From positions 242,184-306,183 of the forward strand of contig NZ_LT605203.1 in assembly GCF_900089495.1 (NCBI RefSeq): a DNA stretch of 64,000 nt, given 5' to 3'. Below the pieces are notes generated by a model. That model had not been told where the DNA came from. It saw nothing but the letters and a program-made list of their open reading frames with translations, and did no database searches. This document shows, piece after piece, positions 7,115 through 17,404 of this stretch (its first letter is position 1; each line of letters starts with the position of its first letter). This DNA comes from Thiomonas sp. X19 (GTDB lineage Bacteria > Pseudomonadota > Gammaproteobacteria > Burkholderiales > Burkholderiaceae_C). The translations under genes were made by a program, and so were the position numbers.

Positions 7115-8155
7115 ATGATGAATGCTCACGAAGACAGGTTCAACGACGGGCATGCCAACCCACTGATCGAGGCCAACCAGCAATTGGTCCTGGCGATGCT
7201 GCGCGCCCAGGGCGACCTGACGCTGGCCGTCAAGGCGCTGGACCTGGTGTCGCGCACCGCTGAGCGCGACACCCTCACCGAACTGCCCAACCGCACGCTG
7301 TTTCTCGGCCGGTTCATGCAGGCCATCACCCACGCCCATCGGAACGGCGGCCATATCGCGCTGTTGTTCCTGGATCTGGACCATTTCAAAATGATCAATG
7401 ACACCCATGGCCATCTCGTGGGTGACAGGGTGCTGAAGCGAACCGCGAACTGCCTGGTCTCGGCGGTTCGCGAGGCCGACACGGTGAGTCGTCACGGTGG
7501 CGATGAATTCCTCATCCTGCTGACCGACATCACCCATGCGTCCGACGCTGCCGCGGCGGCCAGAAAAATCATTGCCGCACTGGCCCAGGCGGCCTTTCTC
7601 GGCGATGGCCTGCCGAATCTGACCGCCAGCATCGGCATCAGCGTCTATCCCGAAGACGGTGAAGACGCCGACACGCTCATCCACCGTGCCGACATGGCGA
7701 TGTATCGCATCAAAAAGCAGATGCGAGGACATTTCGTCTTTCATGCCGACCCGGTTCTTGGAGTCACCAAGATGGATGCGCCAATGCCGCCCCCACCGCA
7801 GGTGCATCACAGCCACGCGCCTTGGGAGGACGCGGATCACGGCTTGCGCCACGAGCAGTTGCGCCTGGCCAACCAGCAGCTCGTGTCCGCCGCGTCCAGC
7901 GCCGAGCAGTTGCGCATCGCCACGGATCGGGCGCAGCGGCGCCAAACGGAATTCCTCACCACCCTGACGCAACGGCTTGGCGAGTCGCTGGCGCTCATCC
8001 GGGAGGCGGCCGCGATGTTGCATCCGTCCCAGCCCGAGCCCGAGCTGCCGGATCTCGCGCAGGTTCGCGCCATGCTCGAGCGGCGCCTTGACCATGCCAG
8101 CCAGTTGCTCGAGAATTTTCAGGATATGCAACGGCTCTATCCGAGAAAGCCCTGA
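7115..8155 (+). CDS. diguanylate cyclase (GGDEF) with degenerate HisKA-like tail
   Basis: Makes cyclic-di-GMP from two GTP. The GGDEF domain spans about residues 50-210, with DLDHFK metal-binding context, an intact RHGGDEF active site and an inhibitory I-site (READ, five residues before GGDEF). The N-terminal 50 residues are helical without a known sensor domain. After the cyclase comes a 110-residue helical tail; RRQTEFLTTLTQRLG and IREAAAML closely resemble the dimerisation helix of PAS-type histidine kinases, but the phospho-acceptor His is Gln and no ATPase domain follows. Start 7115 has GAGG 10 bases upstream; ATG 7070, overlapping the preceding stop, is an alternative. It is probably a cytoplasmic partner of the preceding protein. 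Confidence 0.88.
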   Translation: MMNAHEDRFNDGHANPLIEANQQLVLAMLRAQGDLTLAVKALDLVSRTAERDTLTELPNRTLFLGRFMQAITHAHRNGGHIALLFLDLDHFKMINDTHGHLVGDRVLKRTANCLVSAVREADTVSRHGGDEFLILLTDITHASDAAAAARKIIAALAQAAFLGDGLPNLTASIGISVYPEDGEDADTLIHRADMAMYRIKKQMRGHFVFHADPVLGVTKMDAPMPPPPQVHHSHAPWEDADHGLRHEQLRLANQQLVSAASSAEQLRIATDRAQRRQTEFLTTLTQRLGESLALIREAAAMLHPSQPEPELPDLAQVRAMLERRLDHASQLLENFQDMQRLYPRKP

Positions 8156-8314
8156 ATCCAACCCTGGCGTTTGCTTGGCTCGCCCTGCGCAAGCGCACGC
8201 CAAACCGGCGACGGCTCCACCGAACGACGTTCGCCAGCGCACAGACCGCAGCCGGACAGCGAGCTAACGTGCTGCGGACGCAAGTGCATTCCGCCACAGC
8301 GGCAAGGACTCACC

Positions 8315-8470
8315 ATGAACCTTCACCTCAGCATTGGCCCGGTCGTCTCCCTGATTGCCGGTATCCTGATTCTCGCCATCCCACGGTTGTTGAACTACAT
8401 CGTGGCCATCTACCTGATCGTCATCGGGCTCATCGGCATCTTCGGCGCCAGCGGCTTGTCGCTGCATTGA
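8315..8470 (+). CDS. DUF3096 small membrane protein
   Basis: A 51-residue, very hydrophobic peptide. Two transmembrane segments are visible (GPVVSLIAGILILAIPRLL and IVAIYLIVIGLIGIFG), matching the DUF3096 family of short inner-membrane proteins of unknown function. An AAGGA ribosome binding site lies 7 bases before the ATG. It stands alone, 160 bases after the cyclase gene and convergent with the glucan synthase gene. Confidence 0.8.
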   Translation: MNLHLSIGPVVSLIAGILILAIPRLLNYIVAIYLIVIGLIGIFGASGLSLH

Positions 8471-8476
8471 GCAGCC

Positions 8477-8496
8477 AGGCAGCAGGCCTGCTGCCT
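8477..8496. terminator. 20-base perfect palindrome between convergent genes
   Basis: AGGCAGCAGG followed immediately by its complement CCTGCTGCCT. As RNA it folds into an 8-pair stem with a GGCC loop from either strand. It sits in the 65 bases between two convergent stop codons, where a bidirectional terminator is expected, but no T-run follows, so a rho-independent role is uncertain. Confidence 0.4.
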
Positions 8497-8535
8497 CGAC
8501 GGCCCCTGTCTCGGCGGCCACTGCCTCTCGCAGCT

Positions 8536-11500
8536 TCAGTGCGCTTGACCGATGCCGGGCCGCAGACGAATCTCGACCCGGTGTTCCCGGCCATCTTCGA
8601 GCAGGGCGATGCCGGGCTCGGCTTGCACCTCGCCGTCGAGGACGATCCGTGCAGCAACTTCCGGCGTTCCCATCGTGGCTTCGGCCTGTGTGGCGCGGAT
8701 GCGATAGAGCGCGTTGCCGTGACGGTAATCCAGCTCGAAGGAACGCCAGCCAGCGGGCATGACCGGGGCGATGCGCAGACGCTCGCCCTCGCGGCGCAGG
8801 CCGAGCAGCGACTCCACGATCAGCCGGTACATCCAGCCCGCCGAGCCGGTGTACCAGCTCCAGCCGCCACGGCCCACATGCGGCGGGGCGGCGTACACGT
8901 CGGCCGCCATCACATAGGGCTCGACCTTGTAGATGCCGATGTCGGCGGCGCTGCGGGCGTGGTTCACCGGGTTGATCATGCCGAGCAGTTCCCAGGCGCG
9001 GGCGCTGTCGCCCAGTTCGGCAAAGGCCATCGCCGCCCACACCGCGGCGTGCGTGTACTGGCCGCCGTTTTCGCGCACGCCGGGCACGTAGCCCTTGATG
9101 TAGCCGGGGTCGAGCGCGGAGACGTCGAACGGCGGGTCCAGCAATTGCACCAGCCCGGCGTCGCGCCGCACCAGGCGCTGGTCGAGCGCATCCATGGCCT
9201 GGCGCTGGCGGTCCGCGCCGGCGGCGCCGGACAGCACCGACCAGCTCTGCGCGATCGAGTCGATCTGGCATTCCGCGCCGCCGGCCGAACCCAGCGGCGT
9301 GCCGTCGTCGAAGTAGGCGCGCCGGTACCAGGCGCCGTCCCAGCCGTGCTGCTCGAGGCTGGCGCGCAGCGCGGCCGCCGCGGCCTCGCAGCGCGCGGCG
9401 AATGCGGGGTCGTCGCGCCCATGCGCCAGCGGGACGAAGCGCAGCAGCACCTCGTGCAGAAAGAAACCGAGCCAGACGCTTTCCCCACGGCCCTGGTCGC
9501 CGACCCGGTTCATGCCGTCGTTCCAGTCGCCCGTGCCCATCAGCGGCAAGCCGTGCGCGCCGCGCGGCATGCTGTGCTCGATGGCGCGCACGCAATGCTG
9601 GTAGAGGGTCTCGCGCCGTTCCGAGCGCGTCGGCCGGTCGTAATAGGCCTCTTCATCGGGGCCGACGCCGCGGCCTTCCAGGTAGTGTGCGGACTCGCCG
9701 AGCACGCTGTGGTCGCCGGTGATCTGCACGTAGCGGCTGGCGGCCAGCGGCAGCCACAGGTAATCGTCGGAGCAGCGCGTGCGCACGCCGCGGTCCAGCG
9801 GCGGATGCCACCAGTGCTGCACGTCGCCCTCGCTGAACTGGTGCGCCGCGCACAGCAGCAGGTGCTGGCGCACGACGTCGGGCTGGGCGTGGATCATGGC
9901 CATGGCGTCCTGCAGCTGGTCACGAAAACCGATGGCGCCGCCCGACTGGTAGTAGCCGCTGCGCGCCAGATAGCGGCAGGCGATCACCTGGTACATCAGC
10001 CAGCCGTTGACCAGGACGTCGACGGCCGGGTCGGGGGTGCGCACCTGCACCGCGCCCAGCGTGGTGCGCCAGTGTTTGCGCACGGCATCGAGCGTGACCG
10101 CCGCGGTGCCGAGGCCACGGCAGCGCTGCACCAGCTCGCTGGCCGCCTTGGCGTCGCCGGCCACGCCCAGGCGGAAGATGATTTCGCGCGCGTCGCCAGC
10201 GCCCAGATCGAAGGGGATTTGCATCGCCGCGCAAGGGTCCAGCCCGGCGCCGACCTGGCCCGACAGGCGCGCGTTCGCCATCGCTGCCGGGGCGCGCAGG
10301 CTGCCGTTGCGGCCAAGAAATTCGCTGCGGTCGCCGCTGACGCTGCGCGCCGGATTGTCGACATCGAAGAACGCCACGCGACCGGCGAATTCCGTGTTGT
10401 AGGCATTGCGCGCGAACAGCGCGCCGGTGACCGGATCGGACTCGGACACCACGTGCATGGCGGTCTTGTCGCGCAGGTCGCCGAGCACCCATTCGACATA
10501 GCCGGTGGCCGACAGTCGGCGCGCCCGCCCGGAGGCGTTGCGCACCTTCAGCACCGAGAACTTGACCGCCGCGTCCAGCGCCACGTAGACCCACAGCTCG
10601 GTGCCGATGCCGTCTTCGCTGTGCTCGAACACGCTGTAGCCGAAGCCGTGGCGGGTGCGGTAGGCGCCTTCGCCGCGACACGGCCAGGGCGTGGGCGACC
10701 AGCAGTGGCCGGTTTCCTCGTCGCGCAGGTACAGGGCTTCGCCGCTGGCGTCGGTGACCGGGTCGTTGTGCCAGGGCGTGAGGCGGAACTCGTGCGCGTT
10801 CTCGCCCCAGGTGTAGGCGCTGCCGCTCTCGGACACCACCGTGCCGAACTGGGCATTGGCCAGCACGTTCGCCCACGGCGCCGGCGTGGTCTGCCCGGCG
10901 GCCAGGGTGATCACATACTCGCGGCCATCGGCGCTGAAACCGCCGTAGGGATTGCCCAGCAGCAGGGTTTCGGCGGGTGCGTCCACGGGCGCGTCGCCCG
11001 GGCGCTTCGGCTCCGCCGGCCGCATGCGGGTCGCAACGAAAGCTTCGGGCTGCTTCTGCAGCCGCCGGCGCCCGACCTGCTCGGCCAGCGTGCCGCGAGC
11101 GTCGGTCAGCACCACGCGCGCGGCGGACTGCACCAGGATGCGGTCTTCGCCGGAGATCTGCTGCGCAGGTCGCACGAAGATGCCGCCGGGACGGTCGATC
11201 AGGCTGGCTTCGATACCGGACGCGATCAGCCCCATGATCAGATCCTGCAGCTGCTGGCGGTAGCCGGCGCGGTCCTCGTTCCAGATCACCAGATCCACCG
11301 CCAATCCCTTCAGGCGCCAGTAGGCATGCGCCTGCACCAGTTGCCGCACCAGCTCGATATTGGCCGGGTCGGCGATGTGCAGCAGCACGATCGGCAGGTC
11401 GCCGGAGATGGCCTGCCCCCACAGCCCGGACTGCCCGCGCCGGTTGGCGCGCAGGATGCCGGCCTCGGCGCGCAGCGAGGCGTGGGCGTAGAGCAGGCCC

Positions 11501-14500
11501 GCGGCCAGTTCCTCGTAGAGCTGCGCGTCCGCCTGGCTGGCGTTGAGCTGACGCAGCATCACCTGGCTGTGGGTCCAGGCCAGGTCGAACACGCGGTCGG
11601 CCAGGTGCCGGTCGCGGTATTTCTCGATCAGGTGCATGCAGGCCTCGCGGCTGTCGCCAACACCGGTGACCAGATCCACCAGCGCCGACTGCTCCGGATC
11701 GAGCGTGATGCGGCAGCGGATGGCGACGATCGGATCGAGCACCGAGCCTTCGCTGTTCGAGAGACTGCGGTGGCGTTGGCTGAAGCTCCCCATGGCCAGG
11801 GGGTCGGCCACGCTGCGACCGCGGCCGATGAAGCGGGCGCGATCGGTCTCGTACGAGATTTCGTCGATGTGGGCATCGTGCACCGCCAGCAGATGGCACA
11901 TCCACGGCACCGGCTCGGTGCTGGAGCGCGGGCGCCGCGAGCAGACGATGGCCTGCAGCGGCCGCACCAGCTCGGCCTGCACGAACAGTTTGCTGAACGC
12001 CGGATGCAGCGCATCGGCCAGCGCCGGGGCCAGCACCACCTCGGCATAGCTGGTGATCTCGATGGTGCGCCGGGCGCGGCTGCGGTTGGTCACGCGCATG
12101 CGCCGCAGCTCGATGTCGTCTTCCGGCGACACCACGATTTCGGTGTGCGTGTCGAAGTCGTTCGCGCGCACGCGGAACTCGGCGCGGGCGTCGGAAAAAA
12201 TCGCCTCGTAGGCCATGGGTTTCGCCGGCGCGGCTTGCGGCGTGGGCTGATGCGCGCCGGACCAGAACTCGCCACTGTCGGCATCGCGCAAATAACAGAA
12301 CGTGCCCCAGTTGTCGCTGCTGATGTCTTCGCGCCAGCGCGTCACCGCCATGCCGCGGTAGCGGCTGTAGCCACCGCCCGCGCTGCTCACCATGACGTGG
12401 TAGCGGCCGTTCGACAGCAGTTGCACGGCGGGCCGCGCGCGGTCGGGGTCGGTGAGGATGCGCAGGCTGGTTTCGGCCGCGCGGGCCAGCGCCTGCGGCG
12501 CCAGCGCGGCGGAGGCATGGCGGTACTCGGCAGCGGTTTTGGGAACCCGCTCCTGCAGCAGCAGCAGGGTGGCGCGCAGGCTGGGGTCGGACTCGAAACG
12601 CCGCTGCATCGGCCGCTGCTGCAACAGATGGTCGAGCGCCAGCAGACTCATGCCCTGGTGATGCGCCATGAACGAACGCACCACCGCCGCGCTCTGCCCG
12701 CGCGGCAGGCGCGCCGGTGTGTAGTCCACCGCCTCGTAAAGCCCATAACGCCCTTCCACGCCGGCCGCGGCCAGCCGCTGCAGGTTGGCGCAGGCGGCGG
12801 CGGGCGCCACCATCAACGCCAGCGCGCAGGCATAGGGTGCCACCACCCGTTCTTCGTTCAGCCCGCGCTTGAGCCCCAGACCGGGCACGCCAAAGGCGCG
12901 GTACTGGTAATTGAAGTGCGTGTCCTGGGTGTTGTAGCCTGACTCGGAAACACCCCAGGGCAGGCCCAGTTGTTCGCCGTATTCGATTTGACGCGCCACC
13001 GCCGCGCGGCAGGTCTGGTCGAGCAGCGTGCCGGCGTAATTCGGCATCACCAGCATGGGCATGAGGTACTCGAACATCGAGCCGGACCACGACAGCAGCA
13101 CCGGCTCGCCGCCGCTGGTGGTGAGCAGGCGGCCGAGCGCGAACCAGCTGTCCTGCGGCAATTGCTCCTGCGCGATGGCGACGAAATTGGTGAGCCGCGC
13201 TTCCGAGGCCAGCAGGTCGTAGAAGCCGGCGTCGAGCCGGCGCTCGTCGGCGTTGTAGCCAATGCACAGCAGGTCGCGCTCGGTGTCGTAGAGAAAGCCG
13301 TAGTCCATCTGCGCCAGCGCCCCGGCCTGCTGCGCCAGCTGCTCGATGGTCTGGATCAGCGCGGCGGCATGCCGCCGCGCGGCGTGGGCTGCGCCCGACG
13401 CATCGCCTCCGGCATCGCTGGCCTTGCCCGCCGGCGCGGACTGCACGCCGGCGCCCGCCAACTGGCGCAGCGTGGGAAATGCGTGCTGCCCGGTGTGTTC
13501 CGCCGGGGATGTCCACGCTGCGAACGGCTGCAGCGTGGCGCTGACATCGCGGCATTGCTCGCGCAGCGCCTGCAGCCAGAAGGCGGTATCGCTGGCTTGC
13601 TGGGCATCGGGCGATGCGGCGTCGAGCACGACGGCCTCGATGTCATCCAGCAGGCGCTGCAGGCAGGCGGCGGCGGCGGCCAGGGTCTGCGGCGGCTGGG
13701 CGCGCGCGCTGTCCAGTGCGCTGCGAAACGCATCCAGCGCGGCGGCATCGCCATGGCTGGCGCGCGTGGCCTCGCGCAGCAAGGCCAGGGTATCGTCCAG
13801 GCCGTGCAGCAGGCCTGCGTCGAACAGCGGCGCGTCGATCAGCGCCAGCAGCCCCGGGCGCAGGGTCAGCAAGTGGCCGGCCAGATTGCCGCTGTCCACG
13901 GTGGAGATGTAGCGCGGCGCCAATGGCTGCAGGTCGAGCGTGTCGTACCAGTTGTAGAAATGCCCGCGGTAGCGCGGCAGGCCCTGCATGGTTTGCAAGG
14001 CCTGGCCGGTGCGCTGCAGCAGCCGCCCGATGCCGAGGTAGCCGAAGTCATGGGCCGCCAGATTCGCCAGCAGCGCCAGCCCCATATTGGTGGGCGAGGT
14101 GCGGTGCGCGATGACCGGCGCGGGCTGCTCCTGGAAATTGTCGGGCGGCAGCCAGTGATCCTGCGCGCCGACATGGGCCTCGAAAAATGCCCAGGTCTTG
14201 CGCGCCAGCCGGCGCAGAAAGCGCCGCGCCTGCGGTGTCGGCGCGAACGCCACCGTGGTCAAGGGCTGGCTGATGCGCCAGGCGATGGCCGGCGACGCCA
14301 GCCACAGCAGTAGCAAGGGCGCGGCGACGAGCAGCGCGCCCGGCCGCTGCAACGCCAGCGCCAGTGCCGTCAGCAACGCCAGCGCCGGCCCCACCGCCAT
14401 CGACTTGAACAGTCCGGCCAATGTGTCGCCGTTGCCGCGCTCGACCTCCTGGGACGGGTTCCATTGCAGCAGCCTGCGCCGCGTCACCGCCATGCGCCCC

Positions 14501-17376
14501 AGTGTGCGCAACACCGCGTCCACGCTGTACAGCGCCTCGTGCGGCAGCCACGCCAGCTTCAACAGCACTTGCGCAGCCTGCGCGCCGCCGCTGCGCAGCG
14601 CGGCGCGCAGATGCTGGCCAAGCAGCACGTCGCTCGGCTTCTGGAACAGGTCAAGCTGTACGGCCAGCAGCGGCGGCACGAACACCACGGCCAGCACCGC
14701 CACGGTCCATGCCGCCGCTTGCGCCATGGCGAACCAGCCGAGCAGCAGCAAGGCCAGCAGCGCGGCGGGCACCAGGCTGCGGCGCAGGTTGTCCAGGATT
14801 TTCCAGCGCGACAGCGCGGACAGCGGATTGCGCGCGCGCCTGCGTCCCGGCGTGCGCACCCACGGCAGCAGCCACGGCAGCAGCTGCCAGTCGCCGCGAA
14901 TCCAGCGGTGGCGGCGGCTGACATCGGCGCTGTAGCGTGACGGATAGTCCTCGTACAACTGCACGTCGCTGATCAGGCCCGAGCGCGCGAAGCAGCCCTC
15001 CACCAGATCGTGGCTGAGGATGCTGTTCTCGGCGAAGCGGCCGCCGGTGGCCTGCTCGAAGGCATCGACGTCGTAAATGCCCTTGCCGATGAACGAGCCT
15101 TCGCCGAACAGATCCTGGTAGAGATCCGACACGGCGCGCGTGTAGGGGTCGATGCCGGCGTCGCTGCCGAACAGTTGCGCATAGACCGAGCGCGCCGCGC
15201 TGGGCAGGCTGATGCCGACGCGCGGCTGGAGAATGGCGTGGCCCGCGATGACACACTGCGTGACGGCGTCAACCACCGGGCGATTGAGCGGATGCGCCAT
15301 GGCGCCGATGAACTGGCGCGCGGCATCGCGCGGCAACTGCGTGTCGGTATCCAGGGTGATGACGTACTTGACCTCGGACAACACCTCGGTGCGGCCGACG
15401 ATCAGCAAAAAACGCGCAGGCCCGGCGCCGCGCAGCAAACCGTTGAGCTCGGCCAGCTTGCCACGCTTGCGCTCGTAACCCATCCACAACTTGTCGGCCG
15501 CGTTCCAGCGGCGTGGCCGGTGCAGCAGAAAAAAGCGGTCGGCCTGGTCATCGGGGTGGCTGGCATTGAGGGCATCGATGCGTTGCCTGGCCTGCAGCAA
15601 CAGCGCCGCATCCGACTCCAGCACCTCGCTGGGCGCATCGGCGAAATCGGTGAGCAGCGCAAAGTGCAAGTGCGCATCGCGGTTGGCCAGGAATCGCACT
15701 TCCAGCGCATCCGCCAATGCGTCCACGTCCTGCGCGCGGGTCAGCATGGCCGGAATCACCACCAGCGTGCGGACCTGCGGCGGCAGGCCCTTGGAAAAAT
15801 CCAGCCGCGGCAGCATGTGCGGCAGCACCACGATGGACACCAGCCAATTCACCAGACTGATGGCCAGCTGGCTGCTGATCAGGATCACCGGCACGGCAAT
15901 CAGCGCCCATACCAACCCTTGCCAGCCCTGCCAGCCATGGCGCAGCACGGCCTGCAGCAGCGGCTGCGCCAGCAAGGCCAGCAGCACCACGATCGAACCC
16001 AGGTACAGGGTCAGTGGCGCGCGCTGCGCCAGTCGTTTGAGGGCGGTGACAGCCGTGTCGCGCGCGGCGACGCGCTGCTCCAGCGCCGCCAGACCCTGAT
16101 CGACGAGGTAGTAGCCCACATGGCTTCGCACCGCCCGCTGTGCGGTGTCGTCTGCGGTGTCGTGTGCGAGGTCGCGTGCGGCACTGTGCGCGCTGCCGCC
16201 GGCCAAGTCGATGGCTGCGCGCGCCACCTCGCATTCGCTGCGGGTGCTGCGCCGCGCCAGACTTTCCACCACGTGGCGGTAGTGATCGCGCGTGACGAAA
16301 TCCATCGCCGCATAAACCCCGGGCGGATCCTGCCGCAGCACCTGCTCGACGTGGCTCATGGACTCGACGAACATGCGCCAGTCCATGCTGGCGAGCATGC
16401 GCAGACTGCCGATGCTGTTGCCGATCGTCACCTGGTCGGCGGCCTGCTGCTGCGCCTCCAGTTGCACCAGTCGCTCGATGCCGAGGCCGGATTCGGACAG
16501 GGTCTGCTCGATCCAGGTCAGCGCCAGCGCCAGCGCCGGGCCTTGTCCTTGCAGCCGCCGCGTCAGTTCGGCAACGAACGAGCTGGTCATCGGCGGATTC
16601 GAGCGCGCCATGTCCGCCACCGCGAGCACCACGCTCTTGGGATCGCTCTCGGCAATCATGGTCATGCGGTCGGCCCAAAGCCCCGCGAGGTTGCGATCGT
16701 TCCATGCCTCCATGACACGCACGGCGACGCGGCGCAGGTTCTCGATCAGGCCCAGCCGCAGCATGATCGGAATCGCCCACAACTCGCCCAGCTTGAGCGG
16801 CGTCACCGTCTGGTACGCCGCCACGAAGCGGCGCAGGCTCTCGCCGTCCACGCGGGCATCGCCGTGGGTGATGGTTTCCAGGGCGATGTCATAGACCCGT
16901 GGCAACTTGGCCGACGGGCCGTCGAGCAGTCGCGGCAGCTCGCGGCTGTAGCCCTTGGGCAAGTCGCGCTGCGCCGTGCGAATCTGCTCCTCGATCAGGT
17001 AATCGTTGTCGAGCAGCCATTCCGCCGCCGGCGTGATGCGGTGGCCCGCACCGACGGCCTGCGTCAGCCTCTCGCTGGCCTGCGCCAGCATGGCTTCGTT
17101 ATCGGCCAAGCGCGCCAGCAGGGCATTGGCCAACGTTCGTTCCGACGCGCGGTGCCTGTTGGCCAGCACCACGCCGTAATGCTCCATCTGGTCGGCGCTC
17201 AGCAACTCCGAGCGCAGCGCGGGTTCGGCCACCAGGGCGGGGCGCGAAACATCGAGGCGCAACAATTTTTTTCGCACCCCGCCCCAGCTACGACGAGCGG
17301 CGCCACCGCGCTTCAAAGCAGGTTCTCCTTCTCGGTCGTGACGGGTGATTCGGCGGGTGGGAACGCCCCAGCGCAA
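8536..17376 (-). CDS. ndvB: cyclic beta-1,2-glucan synthase (NdvB/Cgs family)
   Basis: A giant 2946-residue inner-membrane enzyme, close to the usual 2800-2900 residues. It polymerises UDP-glucose into beta-1,2-glucan, trims length and cyclises it for the periplasm. Domain order: helical N-terminus; membrane-embedded glycosyltransferase with LDTDTQLP near residue 677 and the RRHRWIRGDWQ motif near 823; hydrophobic segments around 440-540 and 850-1050; a glucoamylase-like part with YNWYDT near 1140; then two GH94-type sandwich and catalytic regions ending with GTGDWNDGM near 2614, whose Asp is the expected phosphorylase acid. No frameshift occurs over 8.8 kb. The true start may lie further in, since the first 30 residues are weakly conserved. 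A slipin gene precedes it by 28 bases. Confidence 0.9.
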   Translation of the reverse strand: MRWGVPTRRITRHDREGEPALKRGGAARRSWGGVRKKLLRLDVSRPALVAEPALRSELLSADQMEHYGVVLANRHRASERTLANALLARLADNEAMLAQASERLTQAVGAGHRITPAAEWLLDNDYLIEEQIRTAQRDLPKGYSRELPRLLDGPSAKLPRVYDIALETITHGDARVDGESLRRFVAAYQTVTPLKLGELWAIPIMLRLGLIENLRRVAVRVMEAWNDRNLAGLWADRMTMIAESDPKSVVLAVADMARSNPPMTSSFVAELTRRLQGQGPALALALTWIEQTLSESGLGIERLVQLEAQQQAADQVTIGNSIGSLRMLASMDWRMFVESMSHVEQVLRQDPPGVYAAMDFVTRDHYRHVVESLARRSTRSECEVARAAIDLAGGSAHSAARDLAHDTADDTAQRAVRSHVGYYLVDQGLAALEQRVAARDTAVTALKRLAQRAPLTLYLGSIVVLLALLAQPLLQAVLRHGWQGWQGLVWALIAVPVILISSQLAISLVNWLVSIVVLPHMLPRLDFSKGLPPQVRTLVVIPAMLTRAQDVDALADALEVRFLANRDAHLHFALLTDFADAPSEVLESDAALLLQARQRIDALNASHPDDQADRFFLLHRPRRWNAADKLWMGYERKRGKLAELNGLLRGAGPARFLLIVGRTEVLSEVKYVITLDTDTQLPRDAARQFIGAMAHPLNRPVVDAVTQCVIAGHAILQPRVGISLPSAARSVYAQLFGSDAGIDPYTRAVSDLYQDLFGEGSFIGKGIYDVDAFEQATGGRFAENSILSHDLVEGCFARSGLISDVQLYEDYPSRYSADVSRRHRWIRGDWQLLPWLLPWVRTPGRRRARNPLSALSRWKILDNLRRSLVPAALLALLLLGWFAMAQAAAWTVAVLAVVFVPPLLAVQLDLFQKPSDVLLGQHLRAALRSGGAQAAQVLLKLAWLPHEALYSVDAVLRTLGRMAVTRRRLLQWNPSQEVERGNGDTLAGLFKSMAVGPALALLTALALALQRPGALLVAAPLLLLWLASPAIAWRISQPLTTVAFAPTPQARRFLRRLARKTWAFFEAHVGAQDHWLPPDNFQEQPAPVIAHRTSPTNMGLALLANLAAHDFGYLGIGRLLQRTGQALQTMQGLPRYRGHFYNWYDTLDLQPLAPRYISTVDSGNLAGHLLTLRPGLLALIDAPLFDAGLLHGLDDTLALLREATRASHGDAAALDAFRSALDSARAQPPQTLAAAAACLQRLLDDIEAVVLDAASPDAQQASDTAFWLQALREQCRDVSATLQPFAAWTSPAEHTGQHAFPTLRQLAGAGVQSAPAGKASDAGGDASGAAHAARRHAAALIQTIEQLAQQAGALAQMDYGFLYDTERDLLCIGYNADERRLDAGFYDLLASEARLTNFVAIAQEQLPQDSWFALGRLLTTSGGEPVLLSWSGSMFEYLMPMLVMPNYAGTLLDQTCRAAVARQIEYGEQLGLPWGVSESGYNTQDTHFNYQYRAFGVPGLGLKRGLNEERVVAPYACALALMVAPAAACANLQRLAAAGVEGRYGLYEAVDYTPARLPRGQSAAVVRSFMAHHQGMSLLALDHLLQQRPMQRRFESDPSLRATLLLLQERVPKTAAEYRHASAALAPQALARAAETSLRILTDPDRARPAVQLLSNGRYHVMVSSAGGGYSRYRGMAVTRWREDISSDNWGTFCYLRDADSGEFWSGAHQPTPQAAPAKPMAYEAIFSDARAEFRVRANDFDTHTEIVVSPEDDIELRRMRVTNRSRARRTIEITSYAEVVLAPALADALHPAFSKLFVQAELVRPLQAIVCSRRPRSSTEPVPWMCHLLAVHDAHIDEISYETDRARFIGRGRSVADPLAMGSFSQRHRSLSNSEGSVLDPIVAIRCRITLDPEQSALVDLVTGVGDSREACMHLIEKYRDRHLADRVFDLAWTHSQVMLRQLNASQADAQLYEELAAGLLYAHASLRAEAGILRANRRGQSGLWGQAISGDLPIVLLHIADPANIELVRQLVQAHAYWRLKGLAVDLVIWNEDRAGYRQQLQDLIMGLIASGIEASLIDRPGGIFVRPAQQISGEDRILVQSAARVVLTDARGTLAEQVGRRRLQKQPEAFVATRMRPAEPKRPGDAPVDAPAETLLLGNPYGGFSADGREYVITLAAGQTTPAPWANVLANAQFGTVVSESGSAYTWGENAHEFRLTPWHNDPVTDASGEALYLRDEETGHCWSPTPWPCRGEGAYRTRHGFGYSVFEHSEDGIGTELWVYVALDAAVKFSVLKVRNASGRARRLSATGYVEWVLGDLRDKTAMHVVSESDPVTGALFARNAYNTEFAGRVAFFDVDNPARSVSGDRSEFLGRNGSLRAPAAMANARLSGQVGAGLDPCAAMQIPFDLGAGDAREIIFRLGVAGDAKAASELVQRCRGLGTAAVTLDAVRKHWRTTLGAVQVRTPDPAVDVLVNGWLMYQVIACRYLARSGYYQSGGAIGFRDQLQDAMAMIHAQPDVVRQHLLLCAAHQFSEGDVQHWWHPPLDRGVRTRCSDDYLWLPLAASRYVQITGDHSVLGESAHYLEGRGVGPDEEAYYDRPTRSERRETLYQHCVRAIEHSMPRGAHGLPLMGTGDWNDGMNRVGDQGRGESVWLGFFLHEVLLRFVPLAHGRDDPAFAARCEAAAAALRASLEQHGWDGAWYRRAYFDDGTPLGSAGGAECQIDSIAQSWSVLSGAAGADRQRQAMDALDQRLVRRDAGLVQLLDPPFDVSALDPGYIKGYVPGVRENGGQYTHAAVWAAMAFAELGDSARAWELLGMINPVNHARSAADIGIYKVEPYVMAADVYAAPPHVGRGGWSWYTGSAGWMYRLIVESLLGLRREGERLRIAPVMPAGWRSFELDYRHGNALYRIRATQAEATMGTPEVAARIVLDGEVQAEPGIALLEDGREHRVEIRLRPGIGQAH

Positions 17377-17404
17377 CGCACGAACCCGGGCCTGGCGTTG
17401 CGGC

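Noticed and set aside
8269..12942. Long plus-strand open frame of about 1557 codons
   Set aside because: It lies opposite the cyclic glucan synthase gene and its product is repetitive in His, Gly, Ala and Arg without domains; GC-rich coding DNA often leaves open antisense frames.
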